A DNA stretch of 23,523 bases, taken from assembly GCA_003551455.1 (NCBI GenBank), contig PUMR01000046.1:1-23523 (forward strand), read 5' to 3'. The position numbers were made by a program, and so were the translations under genes. The number at the start of each line of letters is the position of its first letter. Position 1 is the first letter of the stretch. The notes under the pieces are model-generated. The model was not told the origin of the DNA. It made no database searches and saw nothing but the letters and a program-made list of their open reading frames with translations. The stretch is from Mollicutes bacterium (GTDB lineage: Bacteria > Bacillota_I > Bacilli_A > Izemoplasmatales > Izemoplasmataceae). Shown in pieces: positions 1-5,976 of the stretch.

Positions 1-41
1 GGATCAAAAGGTTAGGGGTTCGAGTCCTCTTGGGCGCGCCA
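1..41 (+). tRNA. tRNA-Arg, 3' part (truncated by window edge)
   Basis: The first 41 bases are the 3' end of a tRNA: end of the anticodon arm, variable loop, a T arm with loop TTCGAGT between AGGGG and CCTCT, the acceptor strand TGGGCGC, discriminator G38 and an encoded CCA at 39-41. From memory, the sequence from GGATCAAAAGG onward closely resembles the 3' half of the Bacillus tRNA-Arg(ACG). The anticodon itself lies outside the window, so the amino acid identity is inferred. The next tRNA begins two bases later, so the two are probably co-transcribed. Confidence 0.75.
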
Positions 42-43
42 CA

Positions 44-120
44 CGGGAAGTAGCTTAGCTTGGTAGAGCGCTTGGTTTGGGGCCAAGAGGTCGCAGGTTC
101 AAATCCTGTCTTCCCGACCA
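44..120 (+). tRNA. tRNA-Pro (TGG)
   Basis: This 77-base gene has a complete cloverleaf. The acceptor strands CGGGAAG and CTTCCCG pair, the anticodon stem CTTGG/CCAAG is perfect, and the loop TTTGGGG places anticodon TGG at 78-80. The T arm is GCAGG-TTCAAAT-CCTGT, the discriminator is A and the CCA is encoded at 118-120. It follows the tRNA-Arg tail after two bases and has no promoter of its own in view. A terminator follows at 149-174. It differs from the second tRNA-Pro (260-336) at only three positions. Confidence 0.97.
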
Positions 121-128
121 TAGTCATA

Positions 129-189
129 CGGGCGGAACGCACGTATGGAATCCTTCGACCGAAGGATTTTTTTATTACCGTTCCGCCCG
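129..189. repeat. 11-bp perfect inverted repeat enclosing the terminator
   Basis: CGGGCGGAACG (129-139) is the exact reverse complement of CGTTCCGCCCG (179-189), with the terminator hairpin between the arms. The left arm also overlaps a shorter competing hairpin, CATACG (125-130) with CGTATG (142-147). The function is unknown. It may stabilise the terminator or act as a processing signal. Confidence 0.6.
149..174 (+). terminator. Rho-independent terminator after the tRNA-Arg/tRNA-Pro unit
   Basis: An AATCCTTC / GAAGGATT stem (149-156 with 161-168) has a four-base loop and is followed by a run of Ts to 173. It is nested inside a longer perfect inverted repeat, CGGGCGGAACG at 129-139 and CGTTCCGCCCG at 179-189. 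Confidence 0.85.
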
Positions 190-199
190 CACGCCCCCG

Positions 200-228
200 T
201 TTACAAAAGCGGGAAAATGCAGTACAAT
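200..228 (+). promoter_or_regulatory. Promoter of the second tRNA-Pro gene
   Basis: A -35 element TTTACA (200-205) and a -10 element TACAAT (223-228) are separated by exactly 17 bases. The predicted start near 235 lies about 25 bases before the tRNA at 260. With the upstream terminator, this makes the second tRNA-Pro an independent transcription unit. Confidence 0.75.
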
Positions 229-259
229 GGCTTTGGTCACGAGACGGCACAAAAGACCA

Positions 260-336
260 CGGGAAGTAGCTCAGCTTGGTAGAGCGCTTGGTTCGGGGCT
301 AAGAGGTCGCAGGTTCAAATCCTGTCTTCCCGACCA
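260..336 (+). tRNA. tRNA-Pro (CGG)
   Basis: This 77-base gene has the same cloverleaf as the tRNA-Pro at 44-120, with loop TTCGGGG giving anticodon CGG at 294-296. The anticodon stem CTTGG/CTAAG contains one G-T wobble pair created by the C-to-T change at 300. CCA is encoded at 334-336. It differs from its neighbour only at 56/272, 78/294 (anticodon wobble base) and 84/300, so it looks like a recent duplicate whose anticodon changed. It has its own promoter (200-228) and terminator (345-367). Confidence 0.97.
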
Positions 337-344
337 TAGATCAT

Positions 345-367
345 AACGCCTTTTCTAGGCGTTTTTC
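345..367 (+). terminator. Rho-independent terminator after tRNA-Pro (CGG)
   Basis: AACGCC (345-350) pairs with GGCGTT (358-363) across a seven-base loop, followed by TTTTC and further Ts. Confidence 0.8.
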
Positions 368-470
368 TTTCTGTAAAGACGACTTAATGTCAGAATGTGT
401 CTCCGCAACTACGAAAGGCTTTCTTTAACACCGGCTGAAAACGGTTTTGCAAGCGCTGCGTGAGGCCATA

Positions 471-479
471 TGTTACAAT
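471..479 (+). promoter_or_regulatory. Extended -10 promoter candidate
   Basis: TGTTACAAT at 471-479, followed by G, matches the TGYTATAATG element used by several other promoters in this window, with one change (C for T). No -35 element sits at the right distance. Transcription would start near 486, just before the foldable segment 489-612. Confidence 0.4.
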
Positions 480-488
480 GTAAGAAAG

Positions 489-612
489 CCGGATATTGCC
501 AAGGTCTTTTCTCCATGCTCATCCCCATTTTCTCGACACCTTAGAAAAATGTCCAAGACCTCGAGGGTGTTCGGCAATCCCGGTTGTGGGGATGCATGCG
601 AAAATCGCCCCA
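489..612 (+). ncRNA. Possible structured RNA upstream of dedA
   Basis: Nested complementary segments are visible: CCGG (489-492) with CCGG (580-583), ATTGCC (495-500) with GGCAAT (573-578), GGTCTT (503-508) with AAGACC (555-560), and ATTTTCT (527-533) with AGAAAAAT (543-550, one bulge). A second hairpin follows, GGGGAT with ATCGCCCC around 588-611. An extended -10 promoter lies directly upstream. It does not match 6S, SRP, tmRNA or RNase P signatures that I know, and no T-tract terminator is seen. It could be a small RNA, or chance pairing in an intergenic region. Confidence 0.25.
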
Positions 613-639
613 CGGTGGTATGCATAGAGACACATATGA

Positions 640-668
640 TTGTTGGTCCAAGGAAGTTGTGCTATAAT
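640..668 (+). promoter_or_regulatory. Promoter of the dedA-like gene
   Basis: TTGTTG (640-645), a 17-base spacer and TATAAT (663-668), with the TGC extension at 660-662. The start site would fall near 675, giving a leader of about 58 bases. Confidence 0.8.
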
Positions 669-732
669 GTTTCGTAGCGAGAAGGGGCCTGTGTGGGTGT
701 TCCATTGACGCAGGAACGCAGGAGTGGAAGCC

Positions 733-1401
733 ATGTTCATACAGCTTTTGGCAAACGGGAATCCCATTGTTGAGACACTCACTGACTTTTTCGAGCTCGT
801 TCTCGATTTTTTCGAGGCCTATGGAGAAATCGGGCTCTTCATATATTCGATCATCGAGACCATCACACCCATGGCCGGCGTGGAGCTCATCCTCTTCCCC
901 GTCATCATCGTCTCACCGATGCCCTGGTGGTTCACCACTCTGAACATCGTCGTCGCGAACACCATCGGGGCGTTCATCGTCTATTTCTTCTTGGCGAAAG
1001 AAGACAACCGTTTTTACAACCGACTCGTCAAAAAGAAGACACGTGACCGCGCCAAGCGTCTTTTCGACCGCTATGGTTTCTGGGCCATCTTCATCTTCGC
1101 CCTGACCCCGCTTCCCTTCTTCTTGATCCTTTTCACGGCCTCTGTCGCCAAGATGAAATTCGTTCCCTACATGTTCGCCGCTTTCTCTTCCCGGGCGACC
1201 CGTTTCTTCATCATCACATACTCCGTACATGTTCTCGGCGGACAGACGAGCGATATCATCCTCTGGCTCGCCCTCATCGGCGGCGGAATGGTCTTGCTGA
1301 TGATGTTTCTGCAAAGAAGGGCCTTGGCCCATTTCGAGAAGAAGGCCGGCGACAGTGCTCCTACGGAAGACGCCGGGACCGAGGGGCAGGACAATGTGTA
1401 A
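733..1401 (+). CDS. DedA/VTT-domain inner-membrane protein
   Basis: This 222-residue polytopic membrane protein resembles the DedA (VTT, SNARE-associated) family, whose members act in lipid scrambling and membrane homeostasis. The evidence is the family layout: an amphipathic N-terminus, a re-entrant segment around the ITPMAGVELILFP stretch, a charged cytoplasmic loop (KKKTRDRAKRLFDRYG), and a second re-entrant segment with LTPLPFF before the final helices. The ATG at 733 is preferred to the in-frame GTG at 724 because AGGAG at 720-724 lies eight bases before it. The C-terminal tail is charged and probably cytoplasmic. The gene has its own promoter and is followed by the tRNA-Cys promoter. 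The exact DedA subgroup is not certain. Confidence 0.75.
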   Translation: MFIQLLANGNPIVETLTDFFELVLDFFEAYGEIGLFIYSIIETITPMAGVELILFPVIIVSPMPWWFTTLNIVVANTIGAFIVYFFLAKEDNRFYNRLVKKKTRDRAKRLFDRYGFWAIFIFALTPLPFFLILFTASVAKMKFVPYMFAAFSSRATRFFIITYSVHVLGGQTSDIILWLALIGGGMVLLMMFLQRRALAHFEKKAGDSAPTEDAGTEGQDNV

Positions 1402-1405
1402 AGTC

Positions 1406-1433
1406 TTGACAACCACGGTAAATGTGATAACAT
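1406..1433 (+). promoter_or_regulatory. tRNA-Cys promoter
   Basis: TTGACA (1406-1411) and TAACAT (1428-1433) are 16 bases apart, with a TGA extension at 1425-1427. The predicted start near 1440 is about 12 bases before the tRNA. The -35 begins only four bases after the dedA-like stop codon. Confidence 0.7.
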
Positions 1434-1451
1434 AAATTCGCCAAGGACGAG

Positions 1452-1526
1452 GGTCCCGTAGCCAAGTGGCTAAGGCAATGGACTGCAACTCCGTGATCAC
1501 CGGTTCGAATCCGGTCGGGACCTCCA
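1452..1526 (+). tRNA. tRNA-Cys (GCA)
   Basis: This 75-base cloverleaf has acceptor strands GGTCCCG and CGGGACC, anticodon loop CTGCAAC giving GCA, T arm ACCGG-TTCGAAT-CCGGT, discriminator T and an encoded CCA at 1524-1526. It has its own promoter (1406-1433) and terminator (1541-1563). Confidence 0.97.
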
Positions 1527-1540
1527 GATGGAAACCCCAA

Positions 1541-1563
1541 AAAGCCCTCCGGGGCTTTTTTTG
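1541..1563 (+). terminator. Terminator after tRNA-Cys
   Basis: AAAGCCC (1541-1547), loop TCCG and GGGCTTT (1552-1558), followed by more Ts. Confidence 0.9.
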
Positions 1564-1577
1564 TCGGTCCAAGAGAA

Positions 1578-1610
1578 AAGGAAGCCCCGCTCGAGGCTTC
1601 CTTGGTTTTT
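1578..1610 (-). terminator. Terminator of the 5'-nucleotidase gene (possibly bidirectional)
   Basis: AAGGAAGCC (1578-1586) pairs with GGCTTCCTT (1595-1603). Read on the minus strand it ends in TTTTCTCTT just after the nucleotidase stop at 1621. Read on the plus strand it is followed by GGTTTTT, so it can also back up tRNA-Cys termination. Confidence 0.75.
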
Positions 1611-1620
1611 GCGGTGATGA

Positions 1621-3135
1621 TCAGTCTTGTCCTTCTACCTCGTCTACGGGCCAGTCTTCTTGGCCAGCATAAGGGGTGATCAGGATGTCGTTGTCCACAT
1701 GGAACTCGTCATAGAGTTCGGCTTGGAGTTTGAGCTCGAGCTCGATGAGGTCCCGGATGTATAGAGGGAGTTCCTCGATATTTTTGCCGATGTCGTCGAA
1801 GCGGTTGTTCTCATGATAGAAGACGTAGTCGTTCGTCGCGATCGTGTAGTATTCGTCATCCTCGAAGGTGGTCGTCTCCCCGTAACTGAATCTGTTAAAG
1901 TTTTCGCTGCTGTCGATAAAACGGGTCAGGTCGCTGCCGAGAAGGTCGGCCGCCACGACCGCATTGTCGAAAGGCCAGACTTCATAGAGCGTGGACAGGG
2001 TTATGGGCTCGTCACCGGGAATCGAGTGCCTGGTCCCGCCGGTGTTTTGACTGCCCACATCGGCACCGAAAGCGATACGCATAAGTCTCGCCGCCCACTC
2101 AGAAAGTTCATTCCGCTGAAAATTCTGAGCCGGCGTGATGATCGGCTCATTGAATATCTCGTCGGTCTCGAGGACATATTCGTCGACCATGGCCTGGATG
2201 TCGGGATGGGCTTCCCAGAACAAACTGTCGTCATTGCGCGAGAGGTTCTGCATGGATGTTTCAACGATGCTTTTTTCATCGAGCTCAAAACGGATGTGGC
2301 CGACATATTCTCCGTAAGCTCCCGACTGGATGGCGGGCACATCGCCGTCATAGCGTGTGAAAGTCCAGTGACTGTGGCCGTTGAAGATGGCATCGACCCG
2401 GGCGTCTTCGTCGAAGAAACGGACATCGTCGTTCACATTGCCGGAATCATGGGTGAGAAGCAGGACAATGTCCACATCCTCGTCTTGTCTGAGGTAGCGG
2501 GCATAGTCCTCGACAATGGGTCCGGGATTCTTGAATTCATAGTCTTCGACCATCCGTCTCGCGATCGAGGATTCGAGACCATAGCCGATGGTGCCGATGA
2601 TGCCGATTCGGAGTTCTCCCCGTTCAAAAATCACATAGGGGTCGATGTTATCGGGCATGTCGTCGGTACCTTTGTAGTGGACATTGGCGCCTAGGAGGGG
2701 GAACTCCGCGATACCACCGTCAGGGTCGAAGTAGTCGGTGACGACTTCCAAGCCCCAGTCGAACTCGTGGTTGCCGATGGCCAAAGCATCGAAATAGGTG
2801 GCGTTCATCAGTTCGATGACGCTTTTTCCGTGATAGTGGTTGGAAAGTGCGCTCCCTTGCAACATGTCGCCACCGGCGAGCACGAAAGTCCCTTCGGGGT
2901 TCTCCCGTCTCCTTTCAATGAGGAAATTGCCGATATTGGCCATCCCCATGGAGTCGCCACGGGGAAGAATCGCACCGTGGAGGTCGTTCATGTAATAGAT
3001 GTCGATGACCTCGGGTGTGACGGTGGGATCGGGATCCAATGAGCCGTTATCATCCGTCTCCTCGGGCGTGGTTCCACAGGCGGTGAGGGTCAAGACGGCG
3101 ATAACGAAGAGCGTGAAGGTCAGAAAGCGTTTCAT
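1621..3135 (-). CDS. 5'-nucleotidase / 2',3'-cyclic phosphodiesterase family lipoprotein
   Basis: This 504-residue surface lipoprotein probably hydrolyses extracellular nucleotides to nucleosides and phosphate. The N-terminus MKRFLTFTLFVIAVLTLTAC is a signal peptide with a lipobox ending at Cys20, followed by an acidic linker. The metallophosphoesterase domain shows NDLHG, GGDMLQGS, GNHEFDWG, THDSGN and NGHSHW, the expected metal ligands. A 5'-nucleotidase C-terminal domain follows, with QNTGGTRHSIP and LYEVWPFDN. The ATG at 3135 is chosen because it gives this signal peptide and has AAAGGATG upstream. An in-frame ATG far upstream (3315) would bury the signal peptide and cross the promoter. 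Substrate range cannot be told from sequence. It is monocistronic and divergent from the hydrolase gene. Confidence 0.93.
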   Translation of the reverse strand: MKRFLTFTLFVIAVLTLTACGTTPEETDDNGSLDPDPTVTPEVIDIYYMNDLHGAILPRGDSMGMANIGNFLIERRRENPEGTFVLAGGDMLQGSALSNHYHGKSVIELMNATYFDALAIGNHEFDWGLEVVTDYFDPDGGIAEFPLLGANVHYKGTDDMPDNIDPYVIFERGELRIGIIGTIGYGLESSIARRMVEDYEFKNPGPIVEDYARYLRQDEDVDIVLLLTHDSGNVNDDVRFFDEDARVDAIFNGHSHWTFTRYDGDVPAIQSGAYGEYVGHIRFELDEKSIVETSMQNLSRNDDSLFWEAHPDIQAMVDEYVLETDEIFNEPIITPAQNFQRNELSEWAARLMRIAFGADVGSQNTGGTRHSIPGDEPITLSTLYEVWPFDNAVVAADLLGSDLTRFIDSSENFNRFSYGETTTFEDDEYYTIATNDYVFYHENNRFDDIGKNIEELPLYIRDLIELELKLQAELYDEFHVDNDILITPYAGQEDWPVDEVEGQD

Positions 3136-3168
3136 GGGGGAATCATCCTTTTTGTGAAATCTAAGAGC

Positions 3169-3177
3169 ATTATAACA
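3169..3177 (-). promoter_or_regulatory. Promoter of the 5'-nucleotidase gene
   Basis: The minus strand reads TGTTATAATG, an extended -10. No good -35 is visible. The leader would be about 27 bases. Confidence 0.7.
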
Positions 3178-3264
3178 CACACGGTCCCCATATGTTGAAA
3201 ATGGCGATGCATCTTCCTCCAAGACACAGATTCTTCCCACAAGATGCGATGTCGTGGGCGCATA

Positions 3265-3273
3265 TGTTATAAT
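3265..3273 (+). promoter_or_regulatory. Promoter of the hydrolase-regulator 1 unit
   Basis: The extended -10 TGTTATAAT lies at 3265-3273. The -35 position (3245-3250, TGCGAT) is poor. It resembles the element at 471-479, with which it shares the CATATGTTA core. Confidence 0.65.
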
Positions 3274-3335
3274 TATGATACAGCAATGCCCTTTGGCGGA
3301 AGAAATCATGTACATCCGCCACGACGGAGGCGGCC

Positions 3336-4259
3336 ATGCCCTTCAGAAGACGTTTCATCGACGCGGTTGACGGTAGACGGATAAAAGTCTATGTGATGCG
3401 TGCAAAAGGCGACAGGAAAGGCGTCGTCCATATTTTGCACGGTATGGGCGAACATGCCGGAAGGTATGAAGAATTCGCGGGGTATCTCGTAGAAAACGGG
3501 TACACCGTCTATGCCCATGACCACCGTTTGCACGGAGGAAGTGTCGAAGAAGGGGAGAAGGTCGGTATCTTCCGCAAAGAGGACACATTTGCGGCCGTTA
3601 TCGAGGATGTCGGGACCGTCCAGGCCTATATTTCCGAGAAGGAAGGCGTTTCCGACCTCATCACCCTCGGTCATAGCATGGGTTCTCTCATCCTCCGGCG
3701 CTATCTCCAGACAGACGGCCGGTTCACGAAGAAAGCGATCGTCATGGGGACACCGCCCGCATATTCGCGGCTCATGGTCGCCACAAGCCGCTTTCTGGCC
3801 TTTTTCACCGGGCTTTTCCATCCGACCCATAAGCGCAATCGGTTGATGCATGCGCTCATGAAACGCAACACCGTCCACCGCGTGAAAGACAAAGAACGCG
3901 AGAACGACTGGCTCACCCACGACAAAGAGGTCGTCCGCCGCTATGAAGAAGACCCGGCTTGTGGTTACGCCTACAACAAATACTTCTATCGCGAGTTCTT
4001 CGCTCTCTTCGCCAAGGTGAACCACCCGCGCGAAATAGGGAAGACCCCCGCCATCCCCATGCTATTCATCTCGGGGGACAAGGACCCCCTTTCGCAGAGC
4101 ATGCGTTCGGTCGAACGGCTGTTTTCCCGCTATGACGAGTGCATCGAAGACTTCCGGGGGACCATCCATGCCGTGACGAATGCCCGTCACGAAGTCTTGA
4201 ACGAAATCGACAGGTCGAAGACCTTTGCACGTGTACTCGAATGGATCAAGGAAAATTGA
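3336..4259 (+). CDS. Alpha/beta hydrolase, monoacylglycerol lipase/lysophospholipase-like
   Basis: This 307-residue cytoplasmic serine hydrolase of the Hydrolase_4 type probably cleaves monoacylglycerols or lysophospholipids. The oxyanion region HGMGEHAGRYEEFA (about residues 35-48) is typical of this family. The nucleophile elbow GHSMGS puts the serine at residue 114, the acid is in SGDKDP (about 248-250), and the histidine is in NARHEVLNE (285). ATG 3336 has GGAGG five bases upstream. The next gene, an HTH-TPR regulator, begins 34 bases after the stop, so the two are probably one unit. There is no signal peptide. Substrate specificity is inferred from family resemblance only. Confidence 0.88.
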   Translation: MPFRRRFIDAVDGRRIKVYVMRAKGDRKGVVHILHGMGEHAGRYEEFAGYLVENGYTVYAHDHRLHGGSVEEGEKVGIFRKEDTFAAVIEDVGTVQAYISEKEGVSDLITLGHSMGSLILRRYLQTDGRFTKKAIVMGTPPAYSRLMVATSRFLAFFTGLFHPTHKRNRLMHALMKRNTVHRVKDKERENDWLTHDKEVVRRYEEDPACGYAYNKYFYREFFALFAKVNHPREIGKTPAIPMLFISGDKDPLSQSMRSVERLFSRYDECIEDFRGTIHAVTNARHEVLNEIDRSKTFARVLEWIKEN

Positions 4260-4293
4260 ACATCCTTCTGTCCGGATTCGAGGAGGTCGGATC

Positions 4294-5565
4294 ATGACAT
4301 CGCATTCCTATCCGAGGGACAATCTGAAGATTCTGGGACGACTTTTCCGCAATTTCCGTGAGCGCAAAGGCTACTCCATCCGCGGGGTGGCCCGGAGCGC
4401 CAGGCTCTCCCACACCGTCGTCAGCGACATCGAGAACTGCAAGATCCATCCGAATCAGGACACATTGAAAGAACTCTACAGTACCGTGGGGATATCCATG
4501 TTTTTCGGCGCGGAGGAGATAAGCTCTCTGAAACATCTTCTCGCCGCTTTCAACAATGCGGTCTATTACACCCATCCCGATGATGTCGACATGTACTACG
4601 AAGCGTTGAAAAAACGTACCAAAAGGCTACTGCATTCGCCGCTGCGGGTGGATTTTTTGTTGGCCAAAGAGACGTATCGGAGTTTTCGCCTGCAAAAGCG
4701 TCACCATGGGATACTTGCCGAACTTGAAGAATTCTATGATTACTTCTCTTGGGAACAAAAACAGATGTACAATCTGATTCTGGCCGTGAAGCATTTTCAT
4801 GCCGGGAAACACGATGAAGCCCTCGCACACCTGAAAAAGAACCTGGATATACCCGAACCGCAGAATTTCTATGCCGTGACGGTCTCTTTTCTCGCCCGGG
4901 TGTACGATTTCCACTTCAGGGACCACAAGAGTCTGAAATTCGCTTTGGAGGCCGTCAAACTCCACACCGCCCTGAACAATACCTACCGCAAGATGGAGAT
5001 CGAGGTTCTTGTCGTCAAGAAACATATCGATCTCGGGAATCTCGACGAAGCGGAAAACACCATCCGCTATCTCAAACAGTCTTTGAACCGCACGCTGCGT
5101 TTCCGGGAAGCCTTTCAGCGGGTGATAGCTCGCATGGAGGCCTATTTCGCGTTCGCCAAGGACGATTATGAGCAAGCGTTGGCCCATTTCGAGACCGCGA
5201 ACGAGGATGACCCGCGACATTGGTTCTATCAAGCGTATCTCAACCACGAGGTCGGCAACTCCGACAAAGTCCATGATTGTCTGGCCCGAATCGAGAAACA
5301 CCCCAAAGGGAAGGGGAGGGATTTCTTCTTCGCCGCAGGAAGACTCTTCTTGGCCCATATCGGTGAGAACATCCCTGAAGCGGATCTTGACAAAGCGGTC
5401 GATACCATATGTGAGAATATGGATGTCATCCGGAATGCCCCCCTGTATTACGCGATCAACGAGATGCTCATCGCTTATCATGAACGACGCGGGGATTACA
5501 AGGCTGCGGTCGAAGTGGCGAAACGCCATCTCTCCTTCTATAAGAGACGCGATTCTTTGCGCTGA
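4294..5565 (+). CDS. HTH-TPR transcriptional regulator 1 (RRNPP/Rgg-like architecture)
   Basis: This 423-residue protein has an N-terminal XRE-type helix-turn-helix (about residues 12-66, with the recognition region SIRGVARSARLSHTVVSDIE). A long helical region of degenerate TPR-like repeats follows, for example YEQALAHFETANEDDP and YKAAVEVAKRHL. This layout is that of peptide-sensing RRNPP regulators (Rgg, PlcR, PrgX), but also of HTH-TPR proteins with no known ligand. ATG 4294 is chosen because AGGAGG lies seven bases before it. It is cotranscribed with the upstream hydrolase. No gene for a cognate pheromone with a secretion signal is evident nearby. A 23-codon ORF overlapping a terminator lies downstream (5687-5758). 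It belongs with the similar genes at 9216 and 13302. Regulatory targets are unknown. Confidence 0.82.
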   Translation: MTSHSYPRDNLKILGRLFRNFRERKGYSIRGVARSARLSHTVVSDIENCKIHPNQDTLKELYSTVGISMFFGAEEISSLKHLLAAFNNAVYYTHPDDVDMYYEALKKRTKRLLHSPLRVDFLLAKETYRSFRLQKRHHGILAELEEFYDYFSWEQKQMYNLILAVKHFHAGKHDEALAHLKKNLDIPEPQNFYAVTVSFLARVYDFHFRDHKSLKFALEAVKLHTALNNTYRKMEIEVLVVKKHIDLGNLDEAENTIRYLKQSLNRTLRFREAFQRVIARMEAYFAFAKDDYEQALAHFETANEDDPRHWFYQAYLNHEVGNSDKVHDCLARIEKHPKGKGRDFFFAAGRLFLAHIGENIPEADLDKAVDTICENMDVIRNAPLYYAINEMLIAYHERRGDYKAAVEVAKRHLSFYKRRDSLR

Positions 5566-5625
5566 GTCGACAGAGTTCCGTGCTTAACCCCCGAAAATCG
5601 GACAGTGTAAACTAACGTTGCCATC

Positions 5626-5654
5626 TTGCTTATTCGTCCCTTGTCCATCATAAT
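5626..5654 (+). promoter_or_regulatory. Promoter candidate for a small RNA
   Basis: TTGCTT (5626-5631) and CATAAT (5649-5654) are 17 bases apart. The start would fall near 5661, about 95 bases before a strong terminator. Confidence 0.5.
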
Positions 5655-5660
5655 TATGGT

Positions 5661-5754
5661 AGAGCGGTGGGTTAAGGAAGTCGCGGATGAATCATATACG
5701 ATTCATCGCAAAAAAAAATTATTTTTTCACCGGGCGGGGGCCCGGTGTTTTTTT
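5661..5754 (+). ncRNA. Candidate small RNA of about 95 nt (or leader with a 23-codon ORF)
   Basis: Between a promoter-like pair and a terminator there are three consecutive hairpins. GATGAATC (5686-5693) pairs with GATTCATC (5700-5707). An A-run (5710-5718) can pair with a T-run (5722-5727). The terminator stem is last. A 23-codon ORF (ATG 5687 to TAA 5758) has AAGGA eight bases upstream but runs through all the hairpins and past the terminator, so translation and termination would conflict. No known RNA family is recognised. It may simply be the 3' end of the regulator 1 transcript. Confidence 0.35.
5728..5754 (+). terminator. Strong Rho-independent terminator
   Basis: CACCGGGC (5728-5735), loop GGGG, GCCCGGTG (5740-5747) and seven Ts. 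It insulates regulator 1 from tdh and ends the small-RNA candidate. Confidence 0.93.
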
Positions 5755-5882
5755 GTAATCACTTTTTTCAAGAAATGAGGCTCGGATTATGATAGATTAT
5801 AGGGACCCCCGCTTGGACAGACAGCAAATCCCGCAATCTTTGTCACTCTCACTGTTCGACGGCAGGAATTTCTCCCATCACC

Positions 5883-5911
5883 TTATCCGTACCGCCCGCT
5901 TGTGTTATAAT
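5883..5911 (+). promoter_or_regulatory. tdh-kbl promoter
   Basis: TTATCC (5883-5888), 17 bases and TATAAT (5906-5911), with the TGT extension at 5903-5905. The start would lie near 5918. Confidence 0.75.
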
Positions 5912-5925
5912 GTCAATTGTGAGAA

Positions 5926-5940
5926 ATGTAAGCGCTCCAA
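5926..5940 (+). promoter_or_regulatory. cre-like operator (CcpA) downstream of the tdh start site
   Basis: ATGTAAGCGCTCCAA fits the Bacillus cre consensus WTGNAANCGNWNNCW with one mismatch (A for C at position 14). It lies about 9 to 23 bases after the predicted start, a position where bound CcpA blocks transcription. This would fit catabolite repression of threonine breakdown. An AATTGTGAG stretch just upstream resembles a LacI-family half site. Prediction only. Confidence 0.4.
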
Positions 5941-5976
5941 TCTGTGCATACATCTTGGAATGGAGAGGACAAGACT

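Larger units (their letters stand above)
371..732. other. 360-base region without a convincing gene
   Basis: No reading frame here has a credible ribosome site and protein-like composition. It holds an extended -10 promoter candidate (471-479), a stretch able to form long-range stems (489-612, listed separately), and the dedA promoter at 640-668. Nothing recognisable is seen in 371-465. Confidence 0.6.
5566..5976. other. 410-base intergenic region between regulator 1 and tdh
   Basis: It contains a promoter-like pair (5626-5654), a hairpin-rich segment ending in a strong terminator (5661-5754), then the tdh promoter (5883-5911) and a cre-like operator (5926-5940). CTTAACCC at 5583-5590 is the exact complement of GGGTTAAG at 5669-5676. 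Nothing recognisable lies in 5760-5880. Confidence 0.6.

Noticed and set aside
447..677. A 76-codon frame between tRNA-Pro and dedA
   Set aside because: No ribosome site, protein without any typical composition, and it covers the dedA promoter.
1813..2694. A 293-codon plus-strand frame opposite the 5'-nucleotidase
   Set aside because: Lies inside a gene with full metallophosphoesterase motifs on the other strand; valine- and aspartate-rich as expected of a shadow.
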